Position numbers and translations under genes: made by a program | Shown: positions 9,420-16,780 of the stretch, piece by piece | Layout: every line of letters begins with the position of its first letter | Numbering within the stretch: position 1 is the first letter of the stretch | NCBI GenBank assembly: GCA_963751395.1 | Contig: CAVVUC010000004.1 | Span: 1-64,000, forward strand | DNA from: CAVVUC01 sp963751395 | GTDB taxonomy: Bacteria; Verrucomicrobiota; Verrucomicrobiia; Chthoniobacterales; Chthoniobacteraceae | Length of the DNA stretch: 64,000 nucleotides | Reading direction: 5' to 3' | The notes under the pieces: model-generated | Told to the model about the DNA's origin: nothing | What the model saw: the letters and a program-made list of their open reading frames with translations, nothing else | Database searches by the model: none

Positions 9420-9805
9420 ATGATAAAACAAGGCATCCTCAATCCTCAGATCAATTCGCTGCTGCGCCGCGTCCGCCACACAAACACCCTCGTCATCTCC
9501 GATCGCGGCTTCCCGTTCTGGCCGCAGATCGAGACGGTGGACATCTCCCTGGTGGACGGCCTCCCGACGTCCTGCAGGTGCTCGACGCGATCCGCGCGAA
9601 CTTCGTCATCGGCGAGGCGTTCATGGCGCAGGAATTCATGGAAAACAACACGCCAGCCACCGCGCGCCTTCGCCCAGGCTCTCACGGCGTCCCGCTCACG
9701 CACGAGCCGCATGTCGATTTCAAGCTGCGCGTGCCCCACGCCATCGGCCTCATCCGCACCGGCGACACCATGCAATACGCGAACATGATTTTGGTTTCCG
9801 CCTAG
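9420..9805 (+). CDS. RbsD/FucU-family D-ribose pyranase, one frameshift
   Basis: The protein begins MIKQGILNPQINSLLRRVRH and ends IRTGDTMQYANMILVSA, both characteristic of RbsD-type sugar pyranases that interconvert pyranose and furanose forms. Between 9420 and about 9570 the frame matches the family. Then a single missing G in the codon run CCGACG-TCCTGCAG shifts it, and the second half continues in another frame from about 9575 to 9805. Repairing one base gives an uninterrupted protein of about 128 residues, the usual family size. A sequencing or assembly error is a good explanation. The context does not reveal the sugar. Confidence 0.75.
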
Positions 9806-9831
9806 CACGGGCGGCGCTTCCACCATCCGAC

Positions 9832-10353
9832 GTGAAGCCTTCCGTTTTTAGAATTCTTGCGACGGCCGGCATGTTGGTGGTGCTGTTCCTTCTGTCGCAC
9901 TGGAAGGCTCCTGTCGAAAATGCCCGGCAGTCCTCTTCGACGCCGGTTTCTGCTTCACAGTCGAGTTTCGAGGAGCGCCTGGAGCGCGATGAACGGCTCG
10001 GCGGACACACGCTCCGACGGCACGTCGGTCGAACGGATGAGCAATTGCGCGAGCGCCTCGCACAGGAACCGAACATCAGCGCCGCCTCCACATTTACCGA
10101 CCGTTCCGCCGCCGAGAAAACGGTGAGCAAAGCGATCGAGCAGAACCGCAGGCGCATCGATCAATGGCTCGACGCCGGTTCGCATCCGAACCTCGCGATC
10201 CAATTTCATGCAGGTGAGGTCATCGGACGCAGTTTGCGGCGGAGCGGAACCGCCAGCGAACCATGCGACGAGGCAGCCATCGTTCTGCGATGGGACGGCG
10301 GACGCGACTACCACGTTTTGACTGCTTATCCGGAGGCGCGCCGTGGACGCTGA
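9832..10353 (+). CDS. RNase A-like toxin (bacterial CdiA-CT RNase A domain), membrane-anchored or secreted
   Basis: A 173-residue protein. Residues about 8-22 form a hydrophobic N-terminal segment (ILATAGMLVVLFLLSHW), a signal peptide or anchor. From about residue 50 it matches the CdiA-CT RNase A-type fold: LGGHTLRRHVGRTDEQL, ISAASTFTDRSAAEKTVSKA and YHVLTAYPEA, which carry the likely catalytic His/Arg and the terminal H-V-L-T-A-Y-P-E block. These toxins normally sit at the C-terminus of very large CDI or polymorphic toxins. Here the domain is nearly stand-alone. It overlaps the immunity gene by 11 bp, the usual toxin-immunity arrangement. Activity is inferred from family. Confidence 0.82.
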   Translation: MKPSVFRILATAGMLVVLFLLSHWKAPVENARQSSSTPVSASQSSFEERLERDERLGGHTLRRHVGRTDEQLRERLAQEPNISAASTFTDRSAAEKTVSKAIEQNRRRIDQWLDAGSHPNLAIQFHAGEVIGRSLRRSGTASEPCDEAAIVLRWDGGRDYHVLTAYPEARRGR

Positions 10354-10672
10354 CGATTTGCAGGATTCGTTCGGAGTTAAAAAATTCGGAACGCTCCCGG
10401 ACTTCCTGCGCGGCTATTTGCACCAGGATTATCAAGCAGAGCACGGCACACCCGACAAGGCGCTCGATGCCTATTGCCGCGAAGCTTCCGTGAAAGATTT
10501 GCGGAAGCTCGATGCGGGACTCAAACACTTCCTCGAAGCGACCGCGCTGCTGCCGTTCGAGCGTGTGCGGGAAATTCTCAGCGCGAAATTTGGTTCGGGC
10601 TGGCTGCCCCAAACGCCGGAGGAACTAACCGGACTGCTTGTTCACCTGCGGAAGAGAATCCCGCACCGTTAA
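10343..10672 (+). CDS. CdiI-type immunity protein for the RNase A-like toxin
   Basis: A GTG start at 10343 overlaps the toxin stop. The 109-residue acidic protein has the block LPDFLRGYLHQDYQAEHGTP, characteristic of contact-dependent growth inhibition immunity proteins of the CdiI_2 type, followed by a helical region ending TGLLVHLRKRIPHR. It should bind and neutralise the toxin encoded just upstream. Its last 48 bp overlap the 3' end of the convergent uracil-DNA glycosylase gene, so the two transcripts would be antisense there. Confidence 0.78.
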   Translation: MDADDLQDSFGVKKFGTLPDFLRGYLHQDYQAEHGTPDKALDAYCREASVKDLRKLDAGLKHFLEATALLPFERVREILSAKFGSGWLPQTPEELTGLLVHLRKRIPHR

Positions 10673-11275
10673 GAATGCCGGATGCTTGCGGATCAGGCTC
10701 AGAGCCTGCGCGAGCAGTGTTCGCCCCGGCTCCATGCGATGCCACGGCGACGCACCCGAAGGGTGAGGCAGCGGAATCAGATCGAATTTGCGGCCGCCGA
10801 ATTCCGCCTCAAATTTCGCACCGATCACGTCGGTGAGTTTTTCAAATTGGATGAACTGCTGGATTGCGAGTTTGCCAACGGGAATCACGAGTTCGGGTTT
10901 CAGGATCGCAATTTCGGCATCGAGCCATTGGGAACACCCGGCGATCTCCGTGTCGCTGGGGACGCGGTCTCCGCCGGCTTTTGTTTTTCCCGGAAAACAG
11001 CGGCACACCGCCGCCATGTAGATCGACGCGCGAAATTCGTTTTCGCCAATGCCGCAAAATTGCTCGAACCATCCGAACATTGTGCGCCCGGCCGTCCACG
11101 CGAACGGACGTCCGAGCACCGGCTCCTTCACGCCGGGGGCCTGGCCGACGAGGATGACTTTGCTGACGACTGCGCCGCCGGAAACCACAGGCTTGTGCAT
11201 GGCCGGACAGCGCGAGCACGCAAGCAGCGCCGCAACGTGGCGGTCGAGTTGTTGTTGTGTTGCGGCGCGCGTCAC
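10625..11275 (-). CDS. Uracil-DNA glycosylase family protein (family 4/5-like)
   Basis: A 216-residue protein with the UDG active-site block GQAPGVKEPVLGRPFAWTAG (residues 44-63) and the motif HPSGASPWH near residue 172. Cysteines in CSRC near the N-terminus, in VCRCFPGK and in EIAGCSQW fit the iron-sulphur cluster of family 4/5 enzymes. It removes uracil from DNA in base excision repair. The GTG start overlaps the fmt stop (GTGA), so translation is coupled. The 3' end overlaps the convergent immunity gene by 48 bp. Confidence 0.82.
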   Translation of the reverse strand: MTRAATQQQLDRHVAALLACSRCPAMHKPVVSGGAVVSKVILVGQAPGVKEPVLGRPFAWTAGRTMFGWFEQFCGIGENEFRASIYMAAVCRCFPGKTKAGGDRVPSDTEIAGCSQWLDAEIAILKPELVIPVGKLAIQQFIQFEKLTDVIGAKFEAEFGGRKFDLIPLPHPSGASPWHRMEPGRTLLAQALSLIRKHPAFLTVRDSLPQVNKQSG

Positions 11276-12222
11276 GACTTGCCGAGGATCGTTCCCGCAG
11301 GGATCGGATTGCCGAGGAGAAAATCGCGCGCGCCCATTCGCTTCTTCCCTTCGAGTTGCACCTCGCGCAACAGCACGCTCCCCTCGCCCGCCCCGACGAG
11401 GATGCCGTGTTTGTCTGCGCGCAACACTTCCCCCGCCGGGCCTGAAATTTTACGGCAGAGGATCGCGCTGAAAATTTTCAGCTTCCGTGGCTGGCCATTG
11501 GCTGATGGCAGAATCGTGAAAGCGGCCGGCCACGGATTCATCGCGCGGATTTTGCGTTCAATCGCAATGCAGCCAGCCGTCCAGTCGATCCCGCCGTTTT
11601 CGCGCTCGAGTTTCGCCGCATAAGTCGCCGAGAAATCCTCCTGCGGAATGCGCGGGGCGCAGCCCTTTTCCAAAAGCCGCAGCGCCTCGGCAAGCGCTTC
11701 GGGAGCAAGCTCCGCAAGCCGGTCGTGCAAACTTCCGCCCGTCTCGCGCCGGCGAATCGGGATCGCTTTTTTCAAAAGAATGTCGCCGGTATCGAGCCCC
11801 TCATCGACATACATCACCGTGATGCCGCTCTCCGCGTCACCCGCTTCGATCGCCGCTTGAATCGGCGCGGCGCCGCGATGCCGGGGCAGCAGCGAAGCGT
11901 GCAGATTCAGGATCGCCACGCTCGGCGCGAGCAGCACGCCGCGCGGCAAAATCTGGCCGTAGGCCATGACGACGATCACGTCGGGCTTGAGGCTTTGAAC
12001 CTGTTCGACTGCACTGTGTTCGCGAATTTTTACGGGCTGAAAAACTGGGACGTGATGTTCAAGCGCGAGTTGTTTGACCGGCGATGGAAGCAGTTCCTGT
12101 TTGCGGCCAGCCGGCTTGTCGGGCTGCGTGAAGACACCAATCACGGCATGCTCCGGCGAGCACAGCAACTTGCGCAGAACGGGCGCGCCGATCCCGCCGG
12201 TGCCGATGAAAAGAAGGCGCAT
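11272..12222 (-). CDS. fmt: Methionyl-tRNA formyltransferase
   Basis: From ATG 12222 the protein has 316 residues (MRLLFIGTGGIGAPVL), the usual length. The family signature is visible: VVMAYGQILP, then NLHASLLPRHRGAAPIQ, with the catalytic Asn-His and SLLPxxRG loop, then ESGITVMYVDEGLDTGD. The C-terminal OB-like part follows (IRAMNPWPAAFT). It formylates Met-tRNAfMet for initiation. The frame stays open upstream to 12426, but the start at 12222 overlaps the TGA of the zinc-ribbon gene (ATGA), which decides the start. It is part of a seven-gene minus-strand operon. Confidence 0.93.
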   Translation of the reverse strand: MRLLFIGTGGIGAPVLRKLLCSPEHAVIGVFTQPDKPAGRKQELLPSPVKQLALEHHVPVFQPVKIREHSAVEQVQSLKPDVIVVMAYGQILPRGVLLAPSVAILNLHASLLPRHRGAAPIQAAIEAGDAESGITVMYVDEGLDTGDILLKKAIPIRRRETGGSLHDRLAELAPEALAEALRLLEKGCAPRIPQEDFSATYAAKLERENGGIDWTAGCIAIERKIRAMNPWPAAFTILPSANGQPRKLKIFSAILCRKISGPAGEVLRADKHGILVGAGEGSVLLREVQLEGKKRMGARDFLLGNPIPAGTILGKS

Positions 12223-12464
12223 CAGGGCAGAAGCAATTGCGAAGGACTCGCTGGTTTCGCGCTCCTTTTGCGAACCGTCTGGCTCATGAGCTTCTCGCCC
12301 ATGGTGACTTCGCGCTGTCCCACTGAGCTTGCACAGCCCGTGCAGAGGTAGTCGTAGATTTCCTTGTCGGGCAGCACGAGCAGTAGCCGTTCGCGCACCG
12401 GCATCGCGGCCTGGCACTTGTTGCAATAGAGCGAGGAGGCTCGCAGGTTTTCAAACTGTCGCAT
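12222..12464 (-). CDS. Small zinc-ribbon protein
   Basis: An 80-residue protein with two CxxC knuckles, CNKC (residues 14-17) and CTGC (residues 42-45), spaced as in a rubredoxin-like or FmdB-like zinc ribbon. The C-terminal tail is basic. It starts 8 bp after the repaired adk stop and overlaps the fmt start, so it is embedded in the operon. The function is unknown. Confidence 0.65.
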   Translation of the reverse strand: MRQFENLRASSLYCNKCQAAMPVRERLLLVLPDKEIYDYLCTGCASSVGQREVTMGEKLMSQTVRKRSAKPASPSQLLLP

Positions 12465-12472
12465 GCTTATTG

Positions 12473-13052
12473 TTAGTCTTGAATTGTTTGCAGAACATCC
12501 AAAGTCACCTTTACCGGAGTCTGCGTCGCGTCAATTTGTTTGATCAATCCCCCGCCATAAAACTCAAGCAGCGGCCTCGACTCGGCGTCGTATGTGGCGA
12601 GCGCGTTTGCGAATGACTTCGTCGCTCGCGTCGTCGTATCGGTTGTCTTTCAAGGCGCGCTTTTTAAGACGGGCAAAGAGCGCATTTCTATCGGGACAGG
12701 AAAGATGGAGGACTTTTTTCACTTCGATCAAGTCTTTCATGATCTCGGCCTGATGGATGTTGCGCGGGATGCCGTCGAGCACAAGCGCGTCAATGTCGGG
12801 CTTGAATTTGTTTGAGCGCACGCAATTGGTGATGCTCTCGACCCAAAGTTTGACGGTGAGCTCGTCGGGCACGAGTTGCCCCTTGCTCGAATACGCAAGA
12901 AACTCCTGGCCGAGCGGAGTCCGCGTGTCGAGCGAACGGAACACATCCCCGCAGGCGCAGTGAAAAAAGCGCGGGATGCTGCCGAGGATTTTGCCCTGTG
13001 TTCCCTTGCCGCTGCCGGGCGCGCCGAAGATGAGATAGGTCGTGTATTTCAT
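12473..13052 (-). CDS. adk: Adenylate kinase, with one frameshift near the C-terminus
   Basis: From ATG 13052 the protein shows the P-loop FGAPGSGKGTQ, the NMP-binding region and LVLDGIPRNIHQAE. The uninterrupted frame ends at 12564 with a nonsense tail. One extra G near 12600 explains this: skipping it continues as RLATYDAESRPLLEFY and then about 25 residues to TAA at 12473-12475, matching the adenylate kinase C-terminus and giving about 192 residues. The enzyme (ATP + AMP = 2 ADP) is essential in bacteria, so an assembly error is more likely than a true mutation. The lid region is short and lacks zinc cysteines. Confidence 0.85.
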
Positions 13053-13122
13053 GGTGAAAAAAGACGGGGTGCTGAACATAGGACACCCGTCGGAGCGCGT
13101 CCATTCTTCTATGTTGCAAGGC

Positions 13123-14079
13123 TCAAGCGGGAGAATTGCGCGGGGCATTCAACGCGGCGCATACGCTCTGTTTAACAAGCTCCGGCGCAAGTTTTTCGAG
13201 CTCCGCCTCCGGGGCTCTGACGATCTTCACGTTCCGATTCGCCGGTGCCCAGACATCGGGGTCTGTCGCTCCGAAAAGAAGCACACAAGGCGCTCCGACG
13301 GCGGCGGCCAGATGCGAGATGCCGCTGTCGTGCCCGATGAAAAGCGCGCATCGCTCGATGACCGCCGCGAGATGATACAACGGCAGATCCCGCGCGGTGC
13401 GAATCGACAAATCCCGCCACGCAGTTTCCAGCGCGGCGAGATTCTCGCGATCCGCTTCGCCGCCGATTAGTAACAGCGTCGGACGTGATTCGAGCGTGAA
13501 CAATGAGTCGCCTAGTGCCAGCCAGTGTTGCAGCGGCCAGTTTTTTCGGGGGCTTCCGCTGCCGGGATGCAGCGCGATGATCGGGCTGCGGATTCCTTGC
13601 AGAAATTGCGCGGCGAATTCGCGGTCCTGCGCGCTTGGATACAACGTCGCCGAAGTGTCCTCGAGATACAGCGCGAGGCTTTGCAACGGGCGGGCGAGTT
13701 GTTGCGCGGCGTGCATGGAGTCGTCCAGTTTCGGTGAGCCGTGCAGAAAGTATTTCACGCCACAGCGACGCAGGTTCGTCTCAAAAAATTTGTCGGGATC
13801 GTAAAGGTAGCTGACGACCTGCTGAAAGCTGGCGAAGTATTCGACGAGGTCGGGAGCCAGCTCCGAGTTCGGTACGAAAAAACCCGACATCGCCGCATAT
13901 TCGATGCAGCGGGTGGCACGCGCGTAGTAGCGCCCTTCGGCGAGCGCGATGATGTGCTTGTAGCCGAGGATTTCGATGTGTGCGTCGGGAAAATTTTCGC
14001 GCAGCAGCTTGATTGCGGGAAGCGTGAGGATGAAATCGCCGATCGCTCCACCGCGAATGACGAGAATCCTGGGGTTCAC
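13123..14079 (-). CDS. Glycosyltransferase family 9 (heptosyltransferase-like) protein
   Basis: A 318-residue protein. The N-terminal Rossmann motif VIRGGAIGDFILTLPAIKLL and the C-terminal donor-binding blocks IIALHPGSGSPRKNWP, FIGHDSGISHLAAAVGAP and LFGATDPDVWAP are typical of GT9 enzymes that add heptose to lipopolysaccharide inner core. It lies between a small lipoprotein gene and adk in the same orientation. It suggests a Gram-negative envelope with LPS-like glycolipid. The sugar donor cannot be told from sequence. Confidence 0.88.
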   Translation of the reverse strand: MNPRILVIRGGAIGDFILTLPAIKLLRENFPDAHIEILGYKHIIALAEGRYYARATRCIEYAAMSGFFVPNSELAPDLVEYFASFQQVVSYLYDPDKFFETNLRRCGVKYFLHGSPKLDDSMHAAQQLARPLQSLALYLEDTSATLYPSAQDREFAAQFLQGIRSPIIALHPGSGSPRKNWPLQHWLALGDSLFTLESRPTLLLIGGEADRENLAALETAWRDLSIRTARDLPLYHLAAVIERCALFIGHDSGISHLAAAVGAPCVLLFGATDPDVWAPANRNVKIVRAPEAELEKLAPELVKQSVCAALNAPRNSPA

Positions 14080-14134
14080 AAACGATCTCCCGTTGTTTGA
14101 GAAAACAGGGACGCAGTTCGGCTTTGCCAGCGAA

Positions 14135-14305
14135 CTAGTGGTTTTGCTGGAACCCGCCGAGCGCTCCCTGGCCTTCCCATTTTTCGGGACGATTCCAAGG
14201 GATCGCGCTGACCTGATCGTGCTGCGTCGCTTGTTTGTCGTCGGCGCAGGAAGTCGCGAGAATACAAATGCCCGCGAGCATCATCAATCGTTGTGCGATT
14301 CTCAT
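14135..14305 (-). CDS. Small lipoprotein
   Basis: From ATG 14305 a 56-residue protein, MRIAQRLMMLAGICILATSC..., with a clear signal peptide and lipobox (LATSC). The mature part is short and contains PWNRPEKWEGQGALGGF, a Trp-rich motif seen in small envelope lipoproteins. It starts 23 bp after the stop of the coiled-coil gene, so it is probably co-transcribed. The function is unknown. Confidence 0.6.
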   Translation of the reverse strand: MRIAQRLMMLAGICILATSCADDKQATQHDQVSAIPWNRPEKWEGQGALGGFQQNH

Positions 14306-14327
14306 GCGGCCGGGCTTTGAAAAGAAT

Positions 14328-15095
14328 CTAGCTGCCGACGTAAACCACATTGTCGCCAGGCACCACATGGGCTCCGCGCGGCACACTTTCGAGAACAACA
14401 TCGGCAATCGCCGTGGTCGGTTCGACTGCGGTGATCTTCACCTTGCCAATCATCTGACCGCCGCGTTTGACGATCATCTGCGCGCCGACGATGACGCCCT
14501 GGCGGTCACCAATGTTAAGCACGACAAAGTTCCATGCCTGATTGACTGCGAGCACCTGGCCCTCCAGTCCTTTCGCCATGAACTGCCGCTGGCGCCTGTC
14601 TTCCTTTTCTGCAAGCACTTTAGCGCGGCTCTCGGCCTCCTGCTGCTTCTGCGTGAGGGAGGCAACAAGCTGTTCCTTTTCCGTGAGTTTTATTTCGAGA
14701 TCCTTGACCTTGGTTTGAAGCTCGACGATCACAGGCGACACCTGTTCATCACCCGGCTGGGTTGAGGGGCTCTGCAATTTCTTGATCGTATCTTCAGCAG
14801 CAGTCAGCTTGCCCTGCAAATCGGTTGCCTGTTCCTTGGCCTTCTGAATATCCGCCTTCGCGGTGGCCAGTTCGCCGCTGGTCTGAGTCAACTTTTCATT
14901 GGTCTGCTTCAATTCTTCCTGGTTTGCCGTCAGCTCTTTCTGTGTCTTGGCAAGGCTCCCCTTGGTTGTAGCCAGGGTTTCACTGGTCTGCTTGAGATCC
15001 TGTTTGACGATTTCGATTTTTCCTTTTGTCAGGAATCCGAGAACTGCGGATGCGAGAATCAGTGCGATTGAAACGCCGAGGAGAATTTTAGGCAT
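14328..15095 (-). CDS. Membrane-anchored coiled-coil protein with C-terminal beta domain
   Basis: 255 residues. An N-terminal hydrophobic segment (ILLGVSIALILASAVLGFL) is followed by a long heptad-rich coiled coil (residues about 30-165) with many repeats of the T-x-x-E/K-L type. A C-terminal beta-rich domain (GLEGQVLAVNQAWNFVVLNI, MIVKRGGQMIGKVKI) recalls the MreC periplasmic fold. It probably acts as a periplasmic scaffold or spacer. It is the first gene of the minus-strand operon and reads away from the SRP RNA gene. No enzymatic motif was seen. Confidence 0.7.
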   Translation of the reverse strand: MPKILLGVSIALILASAVLGFLTKGKIEIVKQDLKQTSETLATTKGSLAKTQKELTANQEELKQTNEKLTQTSGELATAKADIQKAKEQATDLQGKLTAAEDTIKKLQSPSTQPGDEQVSPVIVELQTKVKDLEIKLTEKEQLVASLTQKQQEAESRAKVLAEKEDRRQRQFMAKGLEGQVLAVNQAWNFVVLNIGDRQGVIVGAQMIVKRGGQMIGKVKITAVEPTTAIADVVLESVPRGAHVVPGDNVVYVGS

Positions 15096-15246
15096 ATTTG
15101 GTACTTATGATGTTGAATCTTAACTGGGGAGAACGCTTTGCGGCGTGTCCGTCTTTGTTGCGGGCACTCTTTTAAGCAACGAGATCACTTAAATGCAAGT
15201 GGTTTGCACAAATTATTTGTCACTTCATTTTTTTCGAGGATAGTGG

Positions 15247-15346
15247 CGGCTCCGTCAGGGACTATGAATTGAAGGCAGACGAACCCCGCCAGGGCCGGAA
15301 GGCAGCAACGGCAGTTTGACTTTCTCTGTCGTAGTTCTCTGGCGGC
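15247..15346 (+). ncRNA. ffs: Bacterial small SRP RNA (4.5S type)
   Basis: The universally conserved SRP core is present at about 15281-15312: CGAACCCCGCCAGG, then GCCGGAAGGCAGCAACGG, with the GGAA tetraloop and the asymmetric AGCA loop that bind Ffh. The flanks pair into a long hairpin: CCGTCAGGGACTATGAA on the left with the region ending CTCTGGCGG on the right. The length of about 100 nt is normal. It is followed directly by a run of nine T. It lies in the 297-bp gap between two minus-strand genes and reads on the opposite strand. Confidence 0.88.
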
Positions 15347-15355
15347 TTTTTTTTT
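15336..15355 (+). terminator. Intrinsic terminator of the SRP RNA
   Basis: The closing helix of the SRP RNA ends in CTGGCGGC and is followed by nine consecutive T residues (15347-15355), a standard Rho-independent stop. Confidence 0.65.
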
Positions 15356-15392
15356 GGGGGAGCGAGTGGAGTCCAAATTGCGAAGAGGCAAG

Positions 15393-15848
15393 CTAGGATG
15401 GGCCGGGCACGGGAGCGCTTCCCTTCAACTCAGGAGTCGCAGGCGCGGGGCGGGTTGGCGCGGCGTTCAACACATCCACAGAAAGACGCCATCTGGTCCC
15501 CGATGGGGCGCGGTTCCATTTCAGGAAAATTCTCAGCGCGTCGAGATCTGATTTGGTGGCAACAACCCCGGACACCACCGACAGGCCGCTCTCCGTGTCT
15601 ATCTTCACACGAAGCCCACGGAACCTTGGGTCCTGCAAAAACTGGGACTCCACCATCGAGCGGCGGATCATGGTCGCTTCCAGCTTCATGACTCGTTCGT
15701 AGTTCGCGTAGCAAATGATGCCCGTAATCCCAAGCGCCGCCAGCACGTAAGCCACATACCTTGCGTTGCGGTTCGCTTTTTTATGAGGCCGGGGGCGGCG
15801 TTTTACAACAGGAGGCGTATCCATGAGCGCGTTGCGTATCCAACCCAC
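15393..15848 (-). CDS. Single-pass membrane protein of unknown function
   Basis: 151 residues. A basic cytoplasmic N-terminus (KRRPRPHKKANR) is followed by one membrane segment (AYVLAALGITGIICYANY). A periplasmic domain then reads GLRVKIDTESGLSVVSGVVA and DLDALRIFLKW, which resembles a BON-like alpha-beta module. The tail is proline-rich. Start could be ATG 15848 or ATG 15824 (MDTPPVV). IS copy B ends 23 bp upstream of the first start, so the native promoter may have been displaced. Confidence 0.55.
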   Translation of the reverse strand: MGWIRNALMDTPPVVKRRPRPHKKANRNARYVAYVLAALGITGIICYANYERVMKLEATMIRRSMVESQFLQDPRFRGLRVKIDTESGLSVVSGVVATKSDLDALRIFLKWNRAPSGTRWRLSVDVLNAAPTRPAPATPELKGSAPVPGPS

Positions 15849-15870
15849 TTCGATACCTGAGTCAAGGCTA

Positions 15871-16703
15871 GAACCTATCCCAAAACAAGCTTGATTAAAG
15901 GTATAGGAGTTGGTTGAGTTAGTGGTGCTGCAACTTTCTGATCCACAATTAGATACGCTTTGTGTTCTTTTGCCCGATCATCCTCTTAGGCCCAAGGGTG
16001 GCCGTCCCCGCACCGACAAGCGGCAAGCCATCGCTGGCATCTTCTGGATCCTGGACAATGGTGCGAAGTGGAAGGACCTGCCGAGCGCGTTCGGAACCAA
16101 GAGTTCGGTCCACCGGGCATTTCAAAGGTGGGTGCAGGCAGGGGCCTTTGAGGCGCTTCTGGCTGCGGTGGGATCGATCATCAAGGAGCGCCGCGGCTTC
16201 AAGCTCTATGAATGTTACGTTGACGGCACCTTCGCGAAGGCCAAGGGCGGGGGCGACGGGATTGGCTGCACCAAGGCGGGCAAAGGCGTGAAGATCATGA
16301 TCAGATGCCAGAGGGCTGCCGATCGCGGTCAACACGGGCAGCGCCAGCCCGCACGAGAGCACCCTGGTTGCGCCTCTCTTCGATTTCATGGCCAGCGTGG
16401 ACTTTCCCGAGAAGCTCATTGGAGACAAAGCCTACGACTCTGACGGGCTGGATGAAAAACTTGCCGCAATGAATGTGGAAATGATCTCTCCCCATCGATC
16501 CAGCCGGAAGCCCGAAAACAAAACCCAGGATGGGCGCAAACTGCGAAGGTACAAGCGTCGCTGGACGGTGGAGCGAACGATCGCCTGGCTGCAAAACTAC
16601 CGGCGGCTCTGCATCCGCTGGGAGAAATCGACCCTCATGTTTCAAGGCTTTGTTCATCTCACATGTTCCATTCTGCTAATGAAAGAGGTTTTGGGATAGC
16701 TTC
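15871..16703 (+). mobile_element. IS5-family insertion sequence, copy B
   Basis: 833 bp, about 99% identical to copy A. Terminal repeats GAACCTATCCCAAAAC and GTTTTGGGATAGCTTC are flanked on both sides by CTA. The 5-bp length difference from copy A is one internal deletion near 16302. It lies between divergently arranged genes (15848 minus, 16781 plus). Confidence 0.9.
15910..16699 (+). pseudogene. IS5-family DDE transposase, copy B, 5-bp deletion
   Basis: The same transposase as copy A. After GKGVKIMI the five bases TGGTC present in copy A are missing, shifting the frame. The remaining part is readable from 16388 to 16699 and retains the second Asp (GDKAYDSD) and the Glu motif (RRWTVERTIAWLQNYRRL). 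At the position where copy A has TGA, this copy has CGA. Neither copy can make a full protein. Confidence 0.88.
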
Positions 16704-16780
16704 TAGTTTCGTTGCGGCGGAAATGGATCGCGCATTTTGTAGTTTGTAGTTTGCCGCGAATTTATTTTAACTCTCGCCCG

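Noticed and set aside
10682..11623. 313-codon plus-strand frame
   Set aside because: Antisense of the uracil-DNA glycosylase and fmt genes, both with clear motifs.
15185..15391. 68-codon minus-strand frame
   Set aside because: It lies over the SRP RNA and its terminator; the RNA core explains the conservation.
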